A DNA stretch of 43,762 bases from Pseudomonadota bacterium (lineage in GTDB: Bacteria; Myxococcota_A; UBA9042): the NCBI GenBank assembly GCA_005792545.1, contig SXRM01000087.1, forward strand, positions 1-43,762, in the 5' to 3' direction. Position numbers and translations under genes: made by a program. How positions within the stretch are numbered: the stretch's first letter is position 1; each line of letters starts with the position of its first letter. Positions 1-9,913 of the stretch are shown here, in pieces. The notes under the pieces were generated by a model that was not told where the DNA came from, did not search any database, and saw only the letters and a program-made list of their open reading frames with translations.

Positions 1-153
1 CAACTTCAGGGACAATGCGAGCGCACAGGTGCACACAGCGCCAGAGGCCAGCGCCAGCTCGGTAACTACAGCGCAGCCCGACTCCACTGGCGACCGGACT
101 GGCATCCCATCGCTTCGTGGTTATGAATACACCCTCTAAGGGCCCCGCCAAGA

Positions 154-260
154 ACTACTCGTTCTTTTCGGTGCCCGTTTGCTGGCTGGGTGGGTCGCAA
201 GCTCGCGTCATTGCAAGCCGACTCGCCGCTGCCGTGTATCCACAGCGATCGAGTATTATT
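154..260. repeat. Dispersed intergenic repeat, copy A
   Basis: 191-230 (tgggtcgcaagctcgcgtcattgcaagccgactcgccgct) matches 9721-9760 at 38/40 positions; weaker similarity extends on both sides. Confidence 0.8.
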
Positions 261-416
261 GGGCAGGCTCCTAAGCCTTTGATGACGCCACTGCGGGCGC
301 TAGCCCAAGCTTGCAGGGTCCGCGATTTCGTGTAGCTTGAGCACGCCGCCGCGCCGCCCCCTTGGCGTTGCACGCGAGACGCGGCATCAGCCACAACGGC
401 AGGCTTGGAGGTCGAG

Positions 417-2075
417 ATGGTGACGGCGCGGATGGTCCTTGCGCGTGCAGTCGCGGTTGTGGCGACGGCACTGGTCGGCGCTGTCGCCACGACGCCCGCT
501 TTTGCCGAAAAGGTCATCTGGCACTACGACTCGCTGCCGTCGATCATGGACGAGCTGGCCACCGGCATGAAGCTGCACCCGATGTACGCGCATCCCGGGT
601 TTGTCAAAGGCGAGGGCTGGGGGGTGCTGTTCAAGCCCAAGCCGACGGACTACCCGGTCAAGATCCTGACCGTCGAATTCGTGATGGCGCAGGCCGAAGG
701 TGCGCAGCCGCAAAAGGGCGACTTCGCCATTGAATTCTACAACGACGATGGGGTTGGGCCTGCGCCCAAGGGCCCGCCCATCTGGACGATTACCACCAAG
801 GACTTCGCCAACGGCGGCAACATCGGCCAACCGGTGGTCGGCAACACGGGCATGGTCTACCAGTTCGACTGGACCAAGCCCGAGAATCACCCGCCGCTCA
901 TCGACAAAGGCAACATCTACCTCGTCATCCGGTATCTGGGCGAGTCGGCGAGCCTGGAGGCGATGTGGGGCAAGCTTGAGTGCACCAAGGTCAGTCTGGG
1001 CGCGGGTCTGGATTTGTGCGGCTGCCAGCCACTGGCGGCATTGACTGAGCAGAAGGCCACCATCAAGGGCGTGAACCTGATGAACATCGTGTGGCCCATC
1101 GGCACCTGTGCCGGCGCCAAGCAGTGGAAGTTCGTCGAGCAGGTCAGCACCACCAACCTGGACATGAAGGGCAATTTCGTGCTGCGCATGGGCGTGGACG
1201 GCGTGGCGCCCATCGACACCGATGCCGGCAGCACCGGCGGCGATACCAGCGCGGCCGACGCCGGCGGCACCACCACCGATGCAGGCAGTACCGTCAAAGA
1301 CACGCTCGTTCCGGTGCAACCGCCCGAAATCACTGGCGTGACCCCAGCGTTCGGCCCAGTGGACAAGCCGGTGTCGATCGACATCTACGGCAAGAACTTC
1401 CAAAAGGGCCTGGTCGCCAAGCTCGGCACCGAAGCCATCAAAGTGCAGGACGAGACGGTGACGGCGACTGGCTTTTCAGCCGTCGTGGTCGGCGTACCCG
1501 TCGGTACCTACGACCTGGTGGTCAAGAACCCCGACGGCCAGGTCGCCTTCAAGACCGCCGCGTACACCGTCAAAGCCGTTGAAGCCGCCGACGTCCAGGA
1601 GACCACAGCCACGCCGGAAGTGACGTCGGCGCCGGAGATCACGCCCGAGGCGGCGTCGGCCGGGCCGTTCACTGTCGAAAACGTGGCGCCGTCGTGCGTC
1701 GAGAACCGCCAGGATGCGCAGTTGGTGGTGTACGGCACCGGCTTTGTCAAAGGCCTGCAGCTCAAGGTGGGTACGACTGCGCTGGTCGCCGTCGACGTCG
1801 TCAGCACCGGCAAGGCTACCGGGCTTTTGCCCAAGGGCGTGGAGCCCGGCACCTACTCCCTGTTCGGGACGTTGCCGGGCGGCGAACAGAAAGCGCTCGC
1901 CAACGCCGTGCGCGTGACCACCAATTGCAGTCCGGCAGTGGTGGGCGCGCCTGCCAGCAGCGGCTGCAGCGCTGGTTCACGTGGCAACCCGTTTCTTGCC
2001 GGCCTGGTGGCGCTGTTCGTTGGGCTTTTGGTGGCGTTTCGTGCGCGGCCGGCGTCGGCGCGAATCCGGCGGTAA
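417..2075 (+). CDS. Secreted protein with two IPT/TIG-like domains and a C-terminal Cys/TM/Arg tail
   Basis: Signal peptide (MVTARMVLARAVAVVATALVGAVATTPAFA); 'PEITGVTPAFGPVDKPVSIDIYGKNF' is TIG-like; C-terminus GCSAGSRGNPFLAGLVALFVGLLVAFRARPASARIRR. Confidence 0.8.
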   Translation: MVTARMVLARAVAVVATALVGAVATTPAFAEKVIWHYDSLPSIMDELATGMKLHPMYAHPGFVKGEGWGVLFKPKPTDYPVKILTVEFVMAQAEGAQPQKGDFAIEFYNDDGVGPAPKGPPIWTITTKDFANGGNIGQPVVGNTGMVYQFDWTKPENHPPLIDKGNIYLVIRYLGESASLEAMWGKLECTKVSLGAGLDLCGCQPLAALTEQKATIKGVNLMNIVWPIGTCAGAKQWKFVEQVSTTNLDMKGNFVLRMGVDGVAPIDTDAGSTGGDTSAADAGGTTTDAGSTVKDTLVPVQPPEITGVTPAFGPVDKPVSIDIYGKNFQKGLVAKLGTEAIKVQDETVTATGFSAVVVGVPVGTYDLVVKNPDGQVAFKTAAYTVKAVEAADVQETTATPEVTSAPEITPEAASAGPFTVENVAPSCVENRQDAQLVVYGTGFVKGLQLKVGTTALVAVDVVSTGKATGLLPKGVEPGTYSLFGTLPGGEQKALANAVRVTTNCSPAVVGAPASSGCSAGSRGNPFLAGLVALFVGLLVAFRARPASARIRR

Positions 2076-2093
2076 TTCAAGGCTTGCGTACAG

Positions 2094-2795
2094 CTAGGGA
2101 TCCATCGTGTCTGCACCAGACGGCCCGTCCCCTGCAAACTGACCCGCGCGCAAGAACTGCGCAACCCGCTCCCGCACCGCTGGATCGTCCATGATCCAGG
2201 TGTGGGTGGCAGGTACTTCCAAATAGTGGTGTGCCAGGTCGGGCCGCGTCTCCGCAGCGGCCACCGTGCCGTCGCTCGCCAGATCGGCAGGCAGTACGCC
2301 CAGCGCACGCGTCGCCCACGACACCGGGTTTCCCCAGTGCAGACCGGCCGTGCCCGCGATGACACCAATAGACGCAATCGTGCCCGGCGGATGCCAATCG
2401 TCTGGCGGTTGCGCCACTTGCCCGCCAGCAGGGCCATAGAACCACTGGAATAGCCGCCAGTCTGCGAACGCGCGCGCCACTCGGCTGCCGCGCACCGGAG
2501 GCGCCAGCATCACCAGATGGCCGATCGGCAGGTGGCGAGCCAGGTGTAGCGCGACGATGCCCCCGAGCGAGTGCGTTACCGCGTGCACCGGCCGCGTCAG
2601 TACTGCCGCGCCATGTGCCGCCACCAAGCCGTCCCGCACCGCCAGCGCCGCCTCGGCAACGGGTACGCGCCGCGACGGCCAGGTAAAGTTCCACGTCGCA
2701 TAGCCGCGTCGACGCAGATCGGTATCAAGCCCATCCATCGACAGCGCCGTCCGCGCCAGGCCATGCAGCAACACGACTAGTGGTTGAGTTGCCAA
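2094..2795 (-). CDS. Alpha/beta hydrolase (lipase-like)
   Basis: N-terminal 'LVVLLHGLARTALSMDGL' oxyanion region and 'VTHSLGG' nucleophile elbow. Confidence 0.85.
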   Translation of the reverse strand: MATQPLVVLLHGLARTALSMDGLDTDLRRRGYATWNFTWPSRRVPVAEAALAVRDGLVAAHGAAVLTRPVHAVTHSLGGIVALHLARHLPIGHLVMLAPPVRGSRVARAFADWRLFQWFYGPAGGQVAQPPDDWHPPGTIASIGVIAGTAGLHWGNPVSWATRALGVLPADLASDGTVAAAETRPDLAHHYLEVPATHTWIMDDPAVRERVAQFLRAGQFAGDGPSGADTMDP

Positions 2796-2798
2796 TCC

Positions 2799-4154
2799 CT
2801 AGGCGTCCTTCGGCGCTGGCCGCTCGAACAGCGGCACCATGTCGGCCGGTCGGTACTTGTCGACCAGCCGCACGACTTCGTCTTGCAGACGGTCGCGAGT
2901 AGCCCGCAGCGCCACCAGTTCGCGGCGCAGCACCGCGATGCGGCCGGCGGTCTGCAGCATCTCCCACACGCGCAGTCCAGTCTCCAGCGCCCGCAGCGCT
3001 GCCCAACCGCTGACCGGCAGCAGCACGGCCAACGCCAGCGCCCACGGCCAGCCCACAAACCAGCCGACCAGGCCAATCATGCAAGCGTGCAGCAGCGGCA
3101 CCAGCACCAGGCCCATCATCAGCTTGGTGGTGCCAATCACATCCTTGCGCGGCGAAAACCGCACGCCAAACAGGCCAATGACCAACGCCACCGGCCCCTG
3201 CAGCACCAGCCCCGGCAGCGCTAGCGGTGCCCACACCAGGGCGTCGAGCAACCGCAGTGCGCACTTGCCCGCGACCTCCCACGGGCCGACATGGCGCAGC
3301 ACGTCGCCGTCGTCGAGGTCCAGCTGGCGCAGCCGCTCCAGGTAGGCGCGCACTTGCACCAGCAACGCCTGCACGTCTGGCAGATCTTTGACCTTGGGGT
3401 ACGCGGCGTTGAAGCGCCGTGCCAGCTCGACCCGCTGCCACAGGGCGATGTCTTGCGGCTGGTACAGCCGGCGCACGGCGTTGAGCAGGCGCGCCGTGTC
3501 CCAGTCTTCGGCGTTGACGGTCAGCTCGCGTAGCGCCGTGTCGATGTCCGTTGTCAGCTGGCGCGCCGCCAACTTGTCGTCGCGCAGGTAAGCATGGCGC
3601 CACTCTTCGCCGACTTCGATCGGCGCACCGTACTGCACCACCACCCGGCTGCGAAAGCGCTTGGGGTGCAAGTAGGTCAGACCGACTGGCACCACATCGA
3701 CCACCTGATCGTGGCGGTGGGCGGTGTCGAGCGCGATGCGTGCCGCACCGGTCTTGAGCTTTTGCAACTGTGCTTCGTCGTGGCTCAAACCCTCGGGAAA
3801 GATCCCCATCGCTCCGCCGCCGGCCAGCACCTGCGACATGGCGTCAAACATCGAGGCATTGTCGACGTTGGCGTGGTCGCTTTTGCGCTGCACGGGCACC
3901 GCGCCAACGCCGCGCAGCAGCAGACGCATCGGCAGCGTCTTGAACAACACGTCCTTGGCCGCCAGTTGCACCGGCCGCGGACAGGTGACGATAATCAGCA
4001 GCGGATCGATGAGCGAATTTGGGTGGTTGCCACACAGCAGCGCCGCACGCGCCCCTTCGTCGGGCACGTTCTCGCGGCCGATGACCTCGACCTGGCGAAA
4101 GAACACGCCGACCGGCACCTTCAAGATGGCGCGCAGGATGTGGTAGAGCAGCAC
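2799..4154 (-). CDS. PlsC-type 1-acylglycerol-3-phosphate acyltransferase with C-terminal membrane region
   Basis: NHPNSLIDP (NHX4D-like) and FPEGLSH motifs; hydrophobic C-terminal segments. Confidence 0.85.
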   Translation of the reverse strand: MLLYHILRAILKVPVGVFFRQVEVIGRENVPDEGARAALLCGNHPNSLIDPLLIIVTCPRPVQLAAKDVLFKTLPMRLLLRGVGAVPVQRKSDHANVDNASMFDAMSQVLAGGGAMGIFPEGLSHDEAQLQKLKTGAARIALDTAHRHDQVVDVVPVGLTYLHPKRFRSRVVVQYGAPIEVGEEWRHAYLRDDKLAARQLTTDIDTALRELTVNAEDWDTARLLNAVRRLYQPQDIALWQRVELARRFNAAYPKVKDLPDVQALLVQVRAYLERLRQLDLDDGDVLRHVGPWEVAGKCALRLLDALVWAPLALPGLVLQGPVALVIGLFGVRFSPRKDVIGTTKLMMGLVLVPLLHACMIGLVGWFVGWPWALALAVLLPVSGWAALRALETGLRVWEMLQTAGRIAVLRRELVALRATRDRLQDEVVRLVDKYRPADMVPLFERPAPKDA

Positions 4155-4265
4155 GTCGCCCTCGCCGGCCGGCGGGATCGCGTCAGGTCGGGTTGGTCAA
4201 GTAGCCTGAAACGCGCCGCGGCGCAAGGCGGCCACAACCGGGCAAGACGGACTCAGGCTGATAGG

Positions 4266-5387
4266 CTAGAACGACCGCGAAGCCTGCAGGCCGATGCTGC
4301 TGAAGTTGTCGGCCGTTGAGCGGAAGTCAAAGAACGGAAAGCGGTAGGTCTTGCCGTCGGCCGAAAACGGCGGCGACGCGGTAAAGCTGTACAGCGACGC
4401 GCTCCAGATGCCGTCGGCGTCGATGTTGTAATTGAGCGAAGCGATGCCCCACTGGGTGTCGACGCGGCCGCGGCCGACCCGGGCGTATTTGCCGGTGTAC
4501 TCGTCTTGCCGTGCATCGAAGTAGCGAAAGCCGTTGAACAGCATGTAGGTCAGGCCGCACGACCAGCGGTCGTTGATTTGAAAGTTGGCGACGGCCAGCG
4601 AACGAAACGCGAAGGAGGTCAGGTTCGAGCCCGTGGCAATGTTGCCGTTGGACAGCGCCTCGGCACCGCCCGTGCGGGTCAGCGCCAGGGCGACGTCGTT
4701 GGTGCCCACTGGCTCGGTCGACGATTGGGTGTACTTGTTGAAGTTGTTCAGCACACCGATGCCGGCCACCAGTAACAGCTTGCCGCCTAAGAGGCCGCCT
4801 TTGTTGAAGTTCATGGTGGGCGTCAGCGACGTGTAGCGGCCGACGTACTTGCTGGCACGCGATACCGGAATGTTGCCGACCAGGCCCAGGCTCATGCCGA
4901 TGCCACCCGGCAACCGAAAGGCCTTGGTGCCGCCCTTGCCGTCGCTGACCCGCGGTGACCAACCCAGGTTGACAATCATGTCTGAGACCGAGGTGTCGTA
5001 GGGGCGCGAGGCGCCAGAATCCGCGTTGGTGACAAGATTCTTGTTCACATTTTGGGTCGCTGTCAGGTTCAGACCCGGCATGATCGCGTAGGTGGCCGAC
5101 AGCGTTAACGTCATGTCCAGCCCGGTACGATTGGCCTCGCCGGTCACGAGCGCGCCGCTGGGAATCGACGGCGCCAGTGCCACAGACCCGGTTAGCGGAA
5201 ACGCCTCAGAAGGTTTGGACTTCTTCTTGGCGCTGCCGGCGGTCTCCAGGCCGGCCGCTGCCGCGGCGGCTGCTTGCGCATGGCCGTCGGCGGCTTGCAG
5301 GCCCGCCGTCACCACCGTGATCGCGACCGCAGCGACACGCACCGACGGTATCTGGAAGAACAAGGGAAATCGTGAAGAAATCTGCAT
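4266..5387 (-). CDS. Predicted outer-membrane/secreted protein, function unknown
   Basis: Start taken at MQISSRFPLFFQ (ATG 5387) with signal peptide; alternating hydrophobic pattern and C-terminal aromatic 'QASRSF' typical of beta-barrels. Confidence 0.65.
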   Translation of the reverse strand: MQISSRFPLFFQIPSVRVAAVAITVVTAGLQAADGHAQAAAAAAAGLETAGSAKKKSKPSEAFPLTGSVALAPSIPSGALVTGEANRTGLDMTLTLSATYAIMPGLNLTATQNVNKNLVTNADSGASRPYDTSVSDMIVNLGWSPRVSDGKGGTKAFRLPGGIGMSLGLVGNIPVSRASKYVGRYTSLTPTMNFNKGGLLGGKLLLVAGIGVLNNFNKYTQSSTEPVGTNDVALALTRTGGAEALSNGNIATGSNLTSFAFRSLAVANFQINDRWSCGLTYMLFNGFRYFDARQDEYTGKYARVGRGRVDTQWGIASLNYNIDADGIWSASLYSFTASPPFSADGKTYRFPFFDFRSTADNFSSIGLQASRSF

Positions 5388-5601
5388 CGCTACACTCCGC
5401 GCCCGATTCTGCGCTGTCGCTGCGGGCAACGGCTGCGGACCGGGCGTGTGGCGGCCAAGGCCGCGCGACCAAAGGGAGAATCTGCCGCACCACCTAGAAG
5501 TGGGCAGGCAAAGGCGTCGGACGCTAACAGAAACCAGTGGGCGTGACAATCGAAATTACCGGAGGTCAACCGTCGCTTGACACGCCTGCGCCACGGCCGA
5601 T

Positions 5602-5973
5602 TTGCGCGTGTCCCACGGGTGGTCGCGGTGCTGTTGGTGCGCGCTCCAGCGGGCCTTTGGACGCAATTGTCAAGCGCTTCGCAGGCTTTTTCGACTTGTC
5701 GCGGTCTGGCTGGTGTGCCTCGCCGCGGCAGAAGCGCTTGCCGCGCCAGCGTTCCCGCTGGCGCCCGATGCCCAGCACGACGCCCAACCGCTGGAAAGCG
5801 GAACGGACATCGACGAACTCGACGACGAGCGCCTGCCGCCGAGCCGTCTGCGCGCCGATTTGCTGGCCGACACACCGCTGCACAGTCGGCGCGGCCACGG
5901 CTGCCGGGGTGACGACCAGCCCGTACTCAATTCGAGCGCGGTGGATCGCCTGTTGAGGCCGCTGCGCAGCTAG
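5602..5973 (+). CDS. Small secreted hypothetical protein
   Basis: Hydrophobic stretch LVAVWLVCLAAAEALAAPAF followed by a charged region; start uncertain. Confidence 0.35.
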   Translation: MRVSHGWSRCCWCALQRAFGRNCQALRRLFRLVAVWLVCLAAAEALAAPAFPLAPDAQHDAQPLESGTDIDELDDERLPPSRLRADLLADTPLHSRRGHGCRGDDQPVLNSSAVDRLLRPLRS

Positions 5974-6237
5974 CCCGATTCGACCGGCGCGGTGGCGGGC
6001 GGCAAACCGTGCTCTCCTGGCGCGCGAGTTGACCGGACTCCGTCCCCAAGATTGCCTTTGCGATGCCCGCAGCGCGGCCCTGACCGCCTGCGCTCGCAAG
6101 CCGCGTCGTCAGTCCCTTCCTTCCCAACGAAACTGCGCCGGCTTGTCCGCCCTGGGCCCACATCGCCCGTGACCGCAAATGCAAGCGCGACGCCGCCCGC
6201 CAGTGCGCACAGCGCCGGGCGACGACGGAGACCCAAC

Positions 6238-6635
6238 GTGATCAAGAAACGCCTGCTGCATTTTGTGGACATGCACGGCGACGGTCGCTACGTAGACCTG
6301 CTGCGCGGGCGCTTTGCGATCAATGCCTTGCGCGACGTGGCAGCGGGCCCCGTGGTCGCCATCCCGCTGGCCAAGGGTTTGCGATCGCTTCGGGGCTGCG
6401 GCCGGAGCAGGGCATCGTCGGCGGTGCCGTGGCGGGCCTTGTCGGTGCGCTGGTCGGCGGCAGCAAGTACCAGGTCTACGGCCCGACCGCAGCCTTCATT
6501 TCAGTCATCGCCGGCGCAGGGCATGCCCACCACCAGCAGGTCGAAGGCCGCCGTGCCACGGTCATCGCCGACATCTTCGTCGAACTGCGGGTGCTGGACC
6601 CGGTCAAGGCCGTCTTCACGCCGTGCCGGAGCTGA
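6238..6635 (+). pseudogene. SulP-family anion transporter remnant (frameshifted, truncated)
   Basis: Frame 1: INALRDVAAGPVVAIPLAKG; frame 3: FAIASGLRPEQGIVGGAVAGLVGALVGGSKYQVYGPTAAFISVIAG. Together they give the contiguous SulP N-terminal signature, interrupted by a shift near 6373-6380. Confidence 0.75.
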
Positions 6636-6652
6636 CCACCGCCCTGTAGCGG

Positions 6653-7234
6653 CTACCCGCCTTTGTTCGGCACGGGATTGGCCCGACTGTGGCGCTTGTC
6701 TTTCGCTGCCGCCTTGCCCGTCGCCGCGCCGCCGAGCGCCTTGGCTTTCTGCATCGACGCGATCAAGAACTCGGGTCGGCTCGGTTGGTAGTAGTACGGA
6801 AAGCCGCCATTGTTGCTGACGATGTCGTCGACCGTTGAACCGTCGGGCCGCAAGAACACGATGCGCGGCACGTAATTGCCAAACCTAGCGAATCGATTGA
6901 CGATATCCATGGGCGCCGTGCCGCTGTTGACGTGGACCATCACCAGGCCGCTGGCCAGCTTGTGCACATCTTTGTTCGACTTGAACACCTCGCCGAGCAA
7001 CGTGCACTTGGGGCAGGCGTCGGTGTAGAGCAGCAGCAGCACCAGCTTCTTCTTGGCCGCAGCCTGCTTGAGGCCCGCCTGCCACTCATTCCAGTGAATC
7101 GGACCCTCAAACCGGATCTCAGCCTGCGCCTCACTTGCATGGGTCAACAGGCCGACAACCGAGGCTATCAAAGCCACAACTGCAAGCCAGACCCGACCAA
7201 ATGTGCTGGTCTGCAACAAATCTGCCCTTGTCAT
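6653..7234 (-). CDS. Thioredoxin-like secreted protein
   Basis: Signal peptide from MTRADLLQTS; 'KKLVLLLLYTDACPKCTLLGEVF' thioredoxin-fold CxxC region. Confidence 0.7.
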   Translation of the reverse strand: MTRADLLQTSTFGRVWLAVVALIASVVGLLTHASEAQAEIRFEGPIHWNEWQAGLKQAAAKKKLVLLLLYTDACPKCTLLGEVFKSNKDVHKLASGLVMVHVNSGTAPMDIVNRFARFGNYVPRIVFLRPDGSTVDDIVSNNGGFPYYYQPSRPEFLIASMQKAKALGGAATGKAAAKDKRHSRANPVPNKGG

Positions 7235-7367
7235 GGTGCGCGTGCGCCCGCCCGTGCCGCCCGTGTGCGGCCGCTGGTAGTGTAGTCGCTGCCGTGCTTG
7301 CACGGTAGGGGCTGTTGCGCCGGCCGCGCGGCTTGCCTCGCACCCGCCTTTTGCGCAAGATGCCGCC

Positions 7368-8651
7368 ATGCAGCGCGCACTTTGTTTGGTGTTTGTCCTT
7401 CTTGTCCTGGCGGCGGCGGCTTGTTCGCCCACGCAGACCTTTGGCACCGTGGACGGCATGCGCTGCTCTAATTTCGGCGACGAGGTTTGCTCGCAAGAAA
7501 GCGGCTTTCCGCGGGCACGCTGCGACTTCGACAGCACCTGGCACATCCTGGAGCACTGCGGCGCTGCCACCTGTATCGTCGAGAACCTGAGCGGCGGCCA
7601 GCACCGCACGCGTTGCGGCAACAGTCCCTCGACCGGCGGCGGCAGGCGCGTCGTCGACGCCAACGGCGGCCCGCAAGACGCCTCCGAGGATGTCGACATC
7701 GCTGCTGGCAACCCCTGGGATGCCGCGGTTGAGCCCAAGAAGGATGTCGCTGCGCCAACGCTGGTGGCCTGCGGCGGGTACAGCTGCGACGGCAAGGAAA
7801 TGTGCACGTTTGTCGGCACCTGCGAGTCCAAGGCCTGTCCGGCGACCTGCACGCATGGCCAGCGCTGTATCTTTGGCACTTGTCAGACCCACTGCTACGG
7901 GACTTGCGCAAGCACCGAGTTCTGCAAATTCGCCACCGACAGCAAGTCCGCCGACGAGTGCAGCAAGCTCGGCTGCACCCCGCCGCTGGACCTCGGCACT
8001 GCGGTCGCCGCCGTCGAGCTGCTCCTGCCCTCCACGCCAACGGCCGCGTGCGCTCACCTCAAAGCGGCGACGTTGCCGCTCAACAAGACACTTGCTGGGG
8101 TCCAGATCACCGCCACCGATCTCGAGGCGGGCATCAAATACGGGCAGGAAACGCTGGCCTTCGCGGATCTCGGCGGCCTCGCCGACGTCGCCATGGTCGC
8201 CCGCGAGACCAACGGCAAGGCGTGCGACGGCAAGACGCCCTGCGGCCTGGTGCTCAGCAAGGGTGAGAACCTGCACCCCAGCGTCACGGCAGTTCCAGGG
8301 GCCTGCAAGCTGCGCTGGAACGCCGACGCCAAGGGCCGATACGCGCAGCTGCCGGTTCCCCTGCGCCTGGGCCTGCTGCGCGTGCCGCTGGTTGTCCGCG
8401 ATGCCCAGGTCGACATCGCCTCTGACCTCAAAAGCGCCGAAGTGTGCGGCGTCGTGACGCAGGCCGACCTGGACGCCGCATTGTCCGGTCTGTCGAGCAC
8501 CAGTGGGCCGGGCTTTCAGCTTAAGCAGGTCGCGCTAACCAGCGCCGGCAAGGCCGACATCGACACGGACGGCGACGGCAAGCTCGACGCCCGCTCGGTG
8601 GCGCTGACGTTCAAGCTGCAGAGCGCTATCTTGACCAAGTGGAGCCCGTGA
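7368..8651 (+). CDS. Cysteine-rich lipoprotein
   Basis: Signal peptide with lipobox-like LAAAAC; many cysteines (CTFVGTCESKACPATCTHGQRCIFGTCQTHC). Confidence 0.75.
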   Translation: MQRALCLVFVLLVLAAAACSPTQTFGTVDGMRCSNFGDEVCSQESGFPRARCDFDSTWHILEHCGAATCIVENLSGGQHRTRCGNSPSTGGGRRVVDANGGPQDASEDVDIAAGNPWDAAVEPKKDVAAPTLVACGGYSCDGKEMCTFVGTCESKACPATCTHGQRCIFGTCQTHCYGTCASTEFCKFATDSKSADECSKLGCTPPLDLGTAVAAVELLLPSTPTAACAHLKAATLPLNKTLAGVQITATDLEAGIKYGQETLAFADLGGLADVAMVARETNGKACDGKTPCGLVLSKGENLHPSVTAVPGACKLRWNADAKGRYAQLPVPLRLGLLRVPLVVRDAQVDIASDLKSAEVCGVVTQADLDAALSGLSSTSGPGFQLKQVALTSAGKADIDTDGDGKLDARSVALTFKLQSAILTKWSP

Positions 8652-9667
8652 CCGCGCGCCTGCCGCCAGCCCCCGCTACGCTGTTCAGCCCCGCCGGCCA
8701 CTTGCTCGACGGCGTCTATGCGGGTGGCGTGGCCGACCCGGACATCGGCGTCCGCGGTGCGCTCGGTTGCCTGCGCCAAAAAGAGTGGCATTACCTCTCG
8801 GTGTGCACCACGACCCACTTCGTTGCCGTGGCCGTCGTGCAGTTGGGGTACCTGGCCAATGCGTTTGTGTATGCGGTCGAGTTGGGCGACCGGACCAGCG
8901 GCCCCTGGCAGTGGGAGGCGCTGAGTCCCCTGGGTCGCGCCGCGTTGTTTGCATCGGCCGCAGACCGCGGGGTGACCGACTGGCAGAGCCGGCACGGCCG
9001 CATCGTTATCGCCGGCGACCGCAGCGGCTGGCAAGTCGACCTGGACGTGGCGCTGCGCAACCGCGGCGAGTCGCGGCCTTTGCGCGGCCGAATCAGCGTA
9101 GCGCGTGCCGAACCGCTGGCCCTGGTGCACAGGCTGCCGACCGGCAAGCCGGCCTACACCGAAAAGGAGGCGGGGCTGCGCGCCGACCTCGACCTGCGCT
9201 TGGGCGACCAGACGCTGCGCGAATCGGGCCTCGCGACCAGCGACTGGACCCGCTCGTTGGCGCAGCGCGAGACGCGCTGGAAGTGGGCGTCGATGGTTGC
9301 GCAATTGCCCGATGGCCGGCGACTAGGGCTCAACTTGTCGGCCGAAGTGTATGACGACGCGCGCGGGCACGGTCGCGAAAACGTGGTGTGGCTTGATGGC
9401 GCGCTGCAACCCCTTGGCGGCGTGCGCTTCACTGTGCCAGCTGCCGCGGATCAACACACCTGGCGCATCGACAGTCTGGATGACGGCGCCGTGGCGTTGC
9501 GCTTCGAGCCGGCGGGTGCGCGCCGCCAGGACCTGGATCTCTTGGTGGTCGCCAGTCAGTTCGTGCAGCCGTTCGGTCGTTTCTTTGGCCAACTGGCGGT
9601 CGGCGGCGAAGTCATCGCCGTGGACGGCGCATTTGGTGTCGTCGAAGACCATCGGGCACGTTGGTAG
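8639..9667 (+). CDS. DUF2804-like protein
   Basis: 'LFSPAGHLLDGVYAGG...RQKEWHYLSVCTTTHFVAVAVVQLGYLANAFVYAVEL' and 'WASMVAQLPDGRRLGLNLSAEVYDD...ENVVWLDGAL' match the family as remembered. Confidence 0.75.
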   Translation: MEPVTARLPPAPATLFSPAGHLLDGVYAGGVADPDIGVRGALGCLRQKEWHYLSVCTTTHFVAVAVVQLGYLANAFVYAVELGDRTSGPWQWEALSPLGRAALFASAADRGVTDWQSRHGRIVIAGDRSGWQVDLDVALRNRGESRPLRGRISVARAEPLALVHRLPTGKPAYTEKEAGLRADLDLRLGDQTLRESGLATSDWTRSLAQRETRWKWASMVAQLPDGRRLGLNLSAEVYDDARGHGRENVVWLDGALQPLGGVRFTVPAAADQHTWRIDSLDDGAVALRFEPAGARRQDLDLLVVASQFVQPFGRFFGQLAVGGEVIAVDGAFGVVEDHRARW

Positions 9668-9681
9668 GGGCTCGCAAAAAA

Positions 9682-9790
9682 TCTACTCGATTTTCTACGG
9701 GCGCCCATTTGCCAGCTCGGTGGCTCGCAAGCTCGCGTCTTTGCAAGCCGACTCGCCGCTCCGCCGTCTGCCGAGGTCGACTGAGTTATT
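9682..9790. repeat. Dispersed intergenic repeat, copy B
   Basis: Counterpart of 154-260; contains imperfect hairpin arms GGCTCGCAA / TTGCAAGCC. Confidence 0.8.
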
Positions 9791-9913
9791 CTTTGACATG
9801 CTCCACGCGGTTCTCGCCCCAAGATTGCCGGATCGCGCAATTTCCTTGGGGGGTTCAGCAAACTGTGATAGATTGTGAACGTCGGCGCCGCCCTGTCGGC
9901 GTACGAGGTTCCG

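Noticed and set aside
387-1403. 338-aa ORF on the minus strand opposite the TIG protein
   Set aside because: Shadow ORF of a GC-rich gene; low-complexity composition and no recognisable motif.
7131-8276. 381-aa minus-strand ORF
   Set aside because: Overlaps the coherent Cys-rich lipoprotein and the thioredoxin-like gene; no motif.
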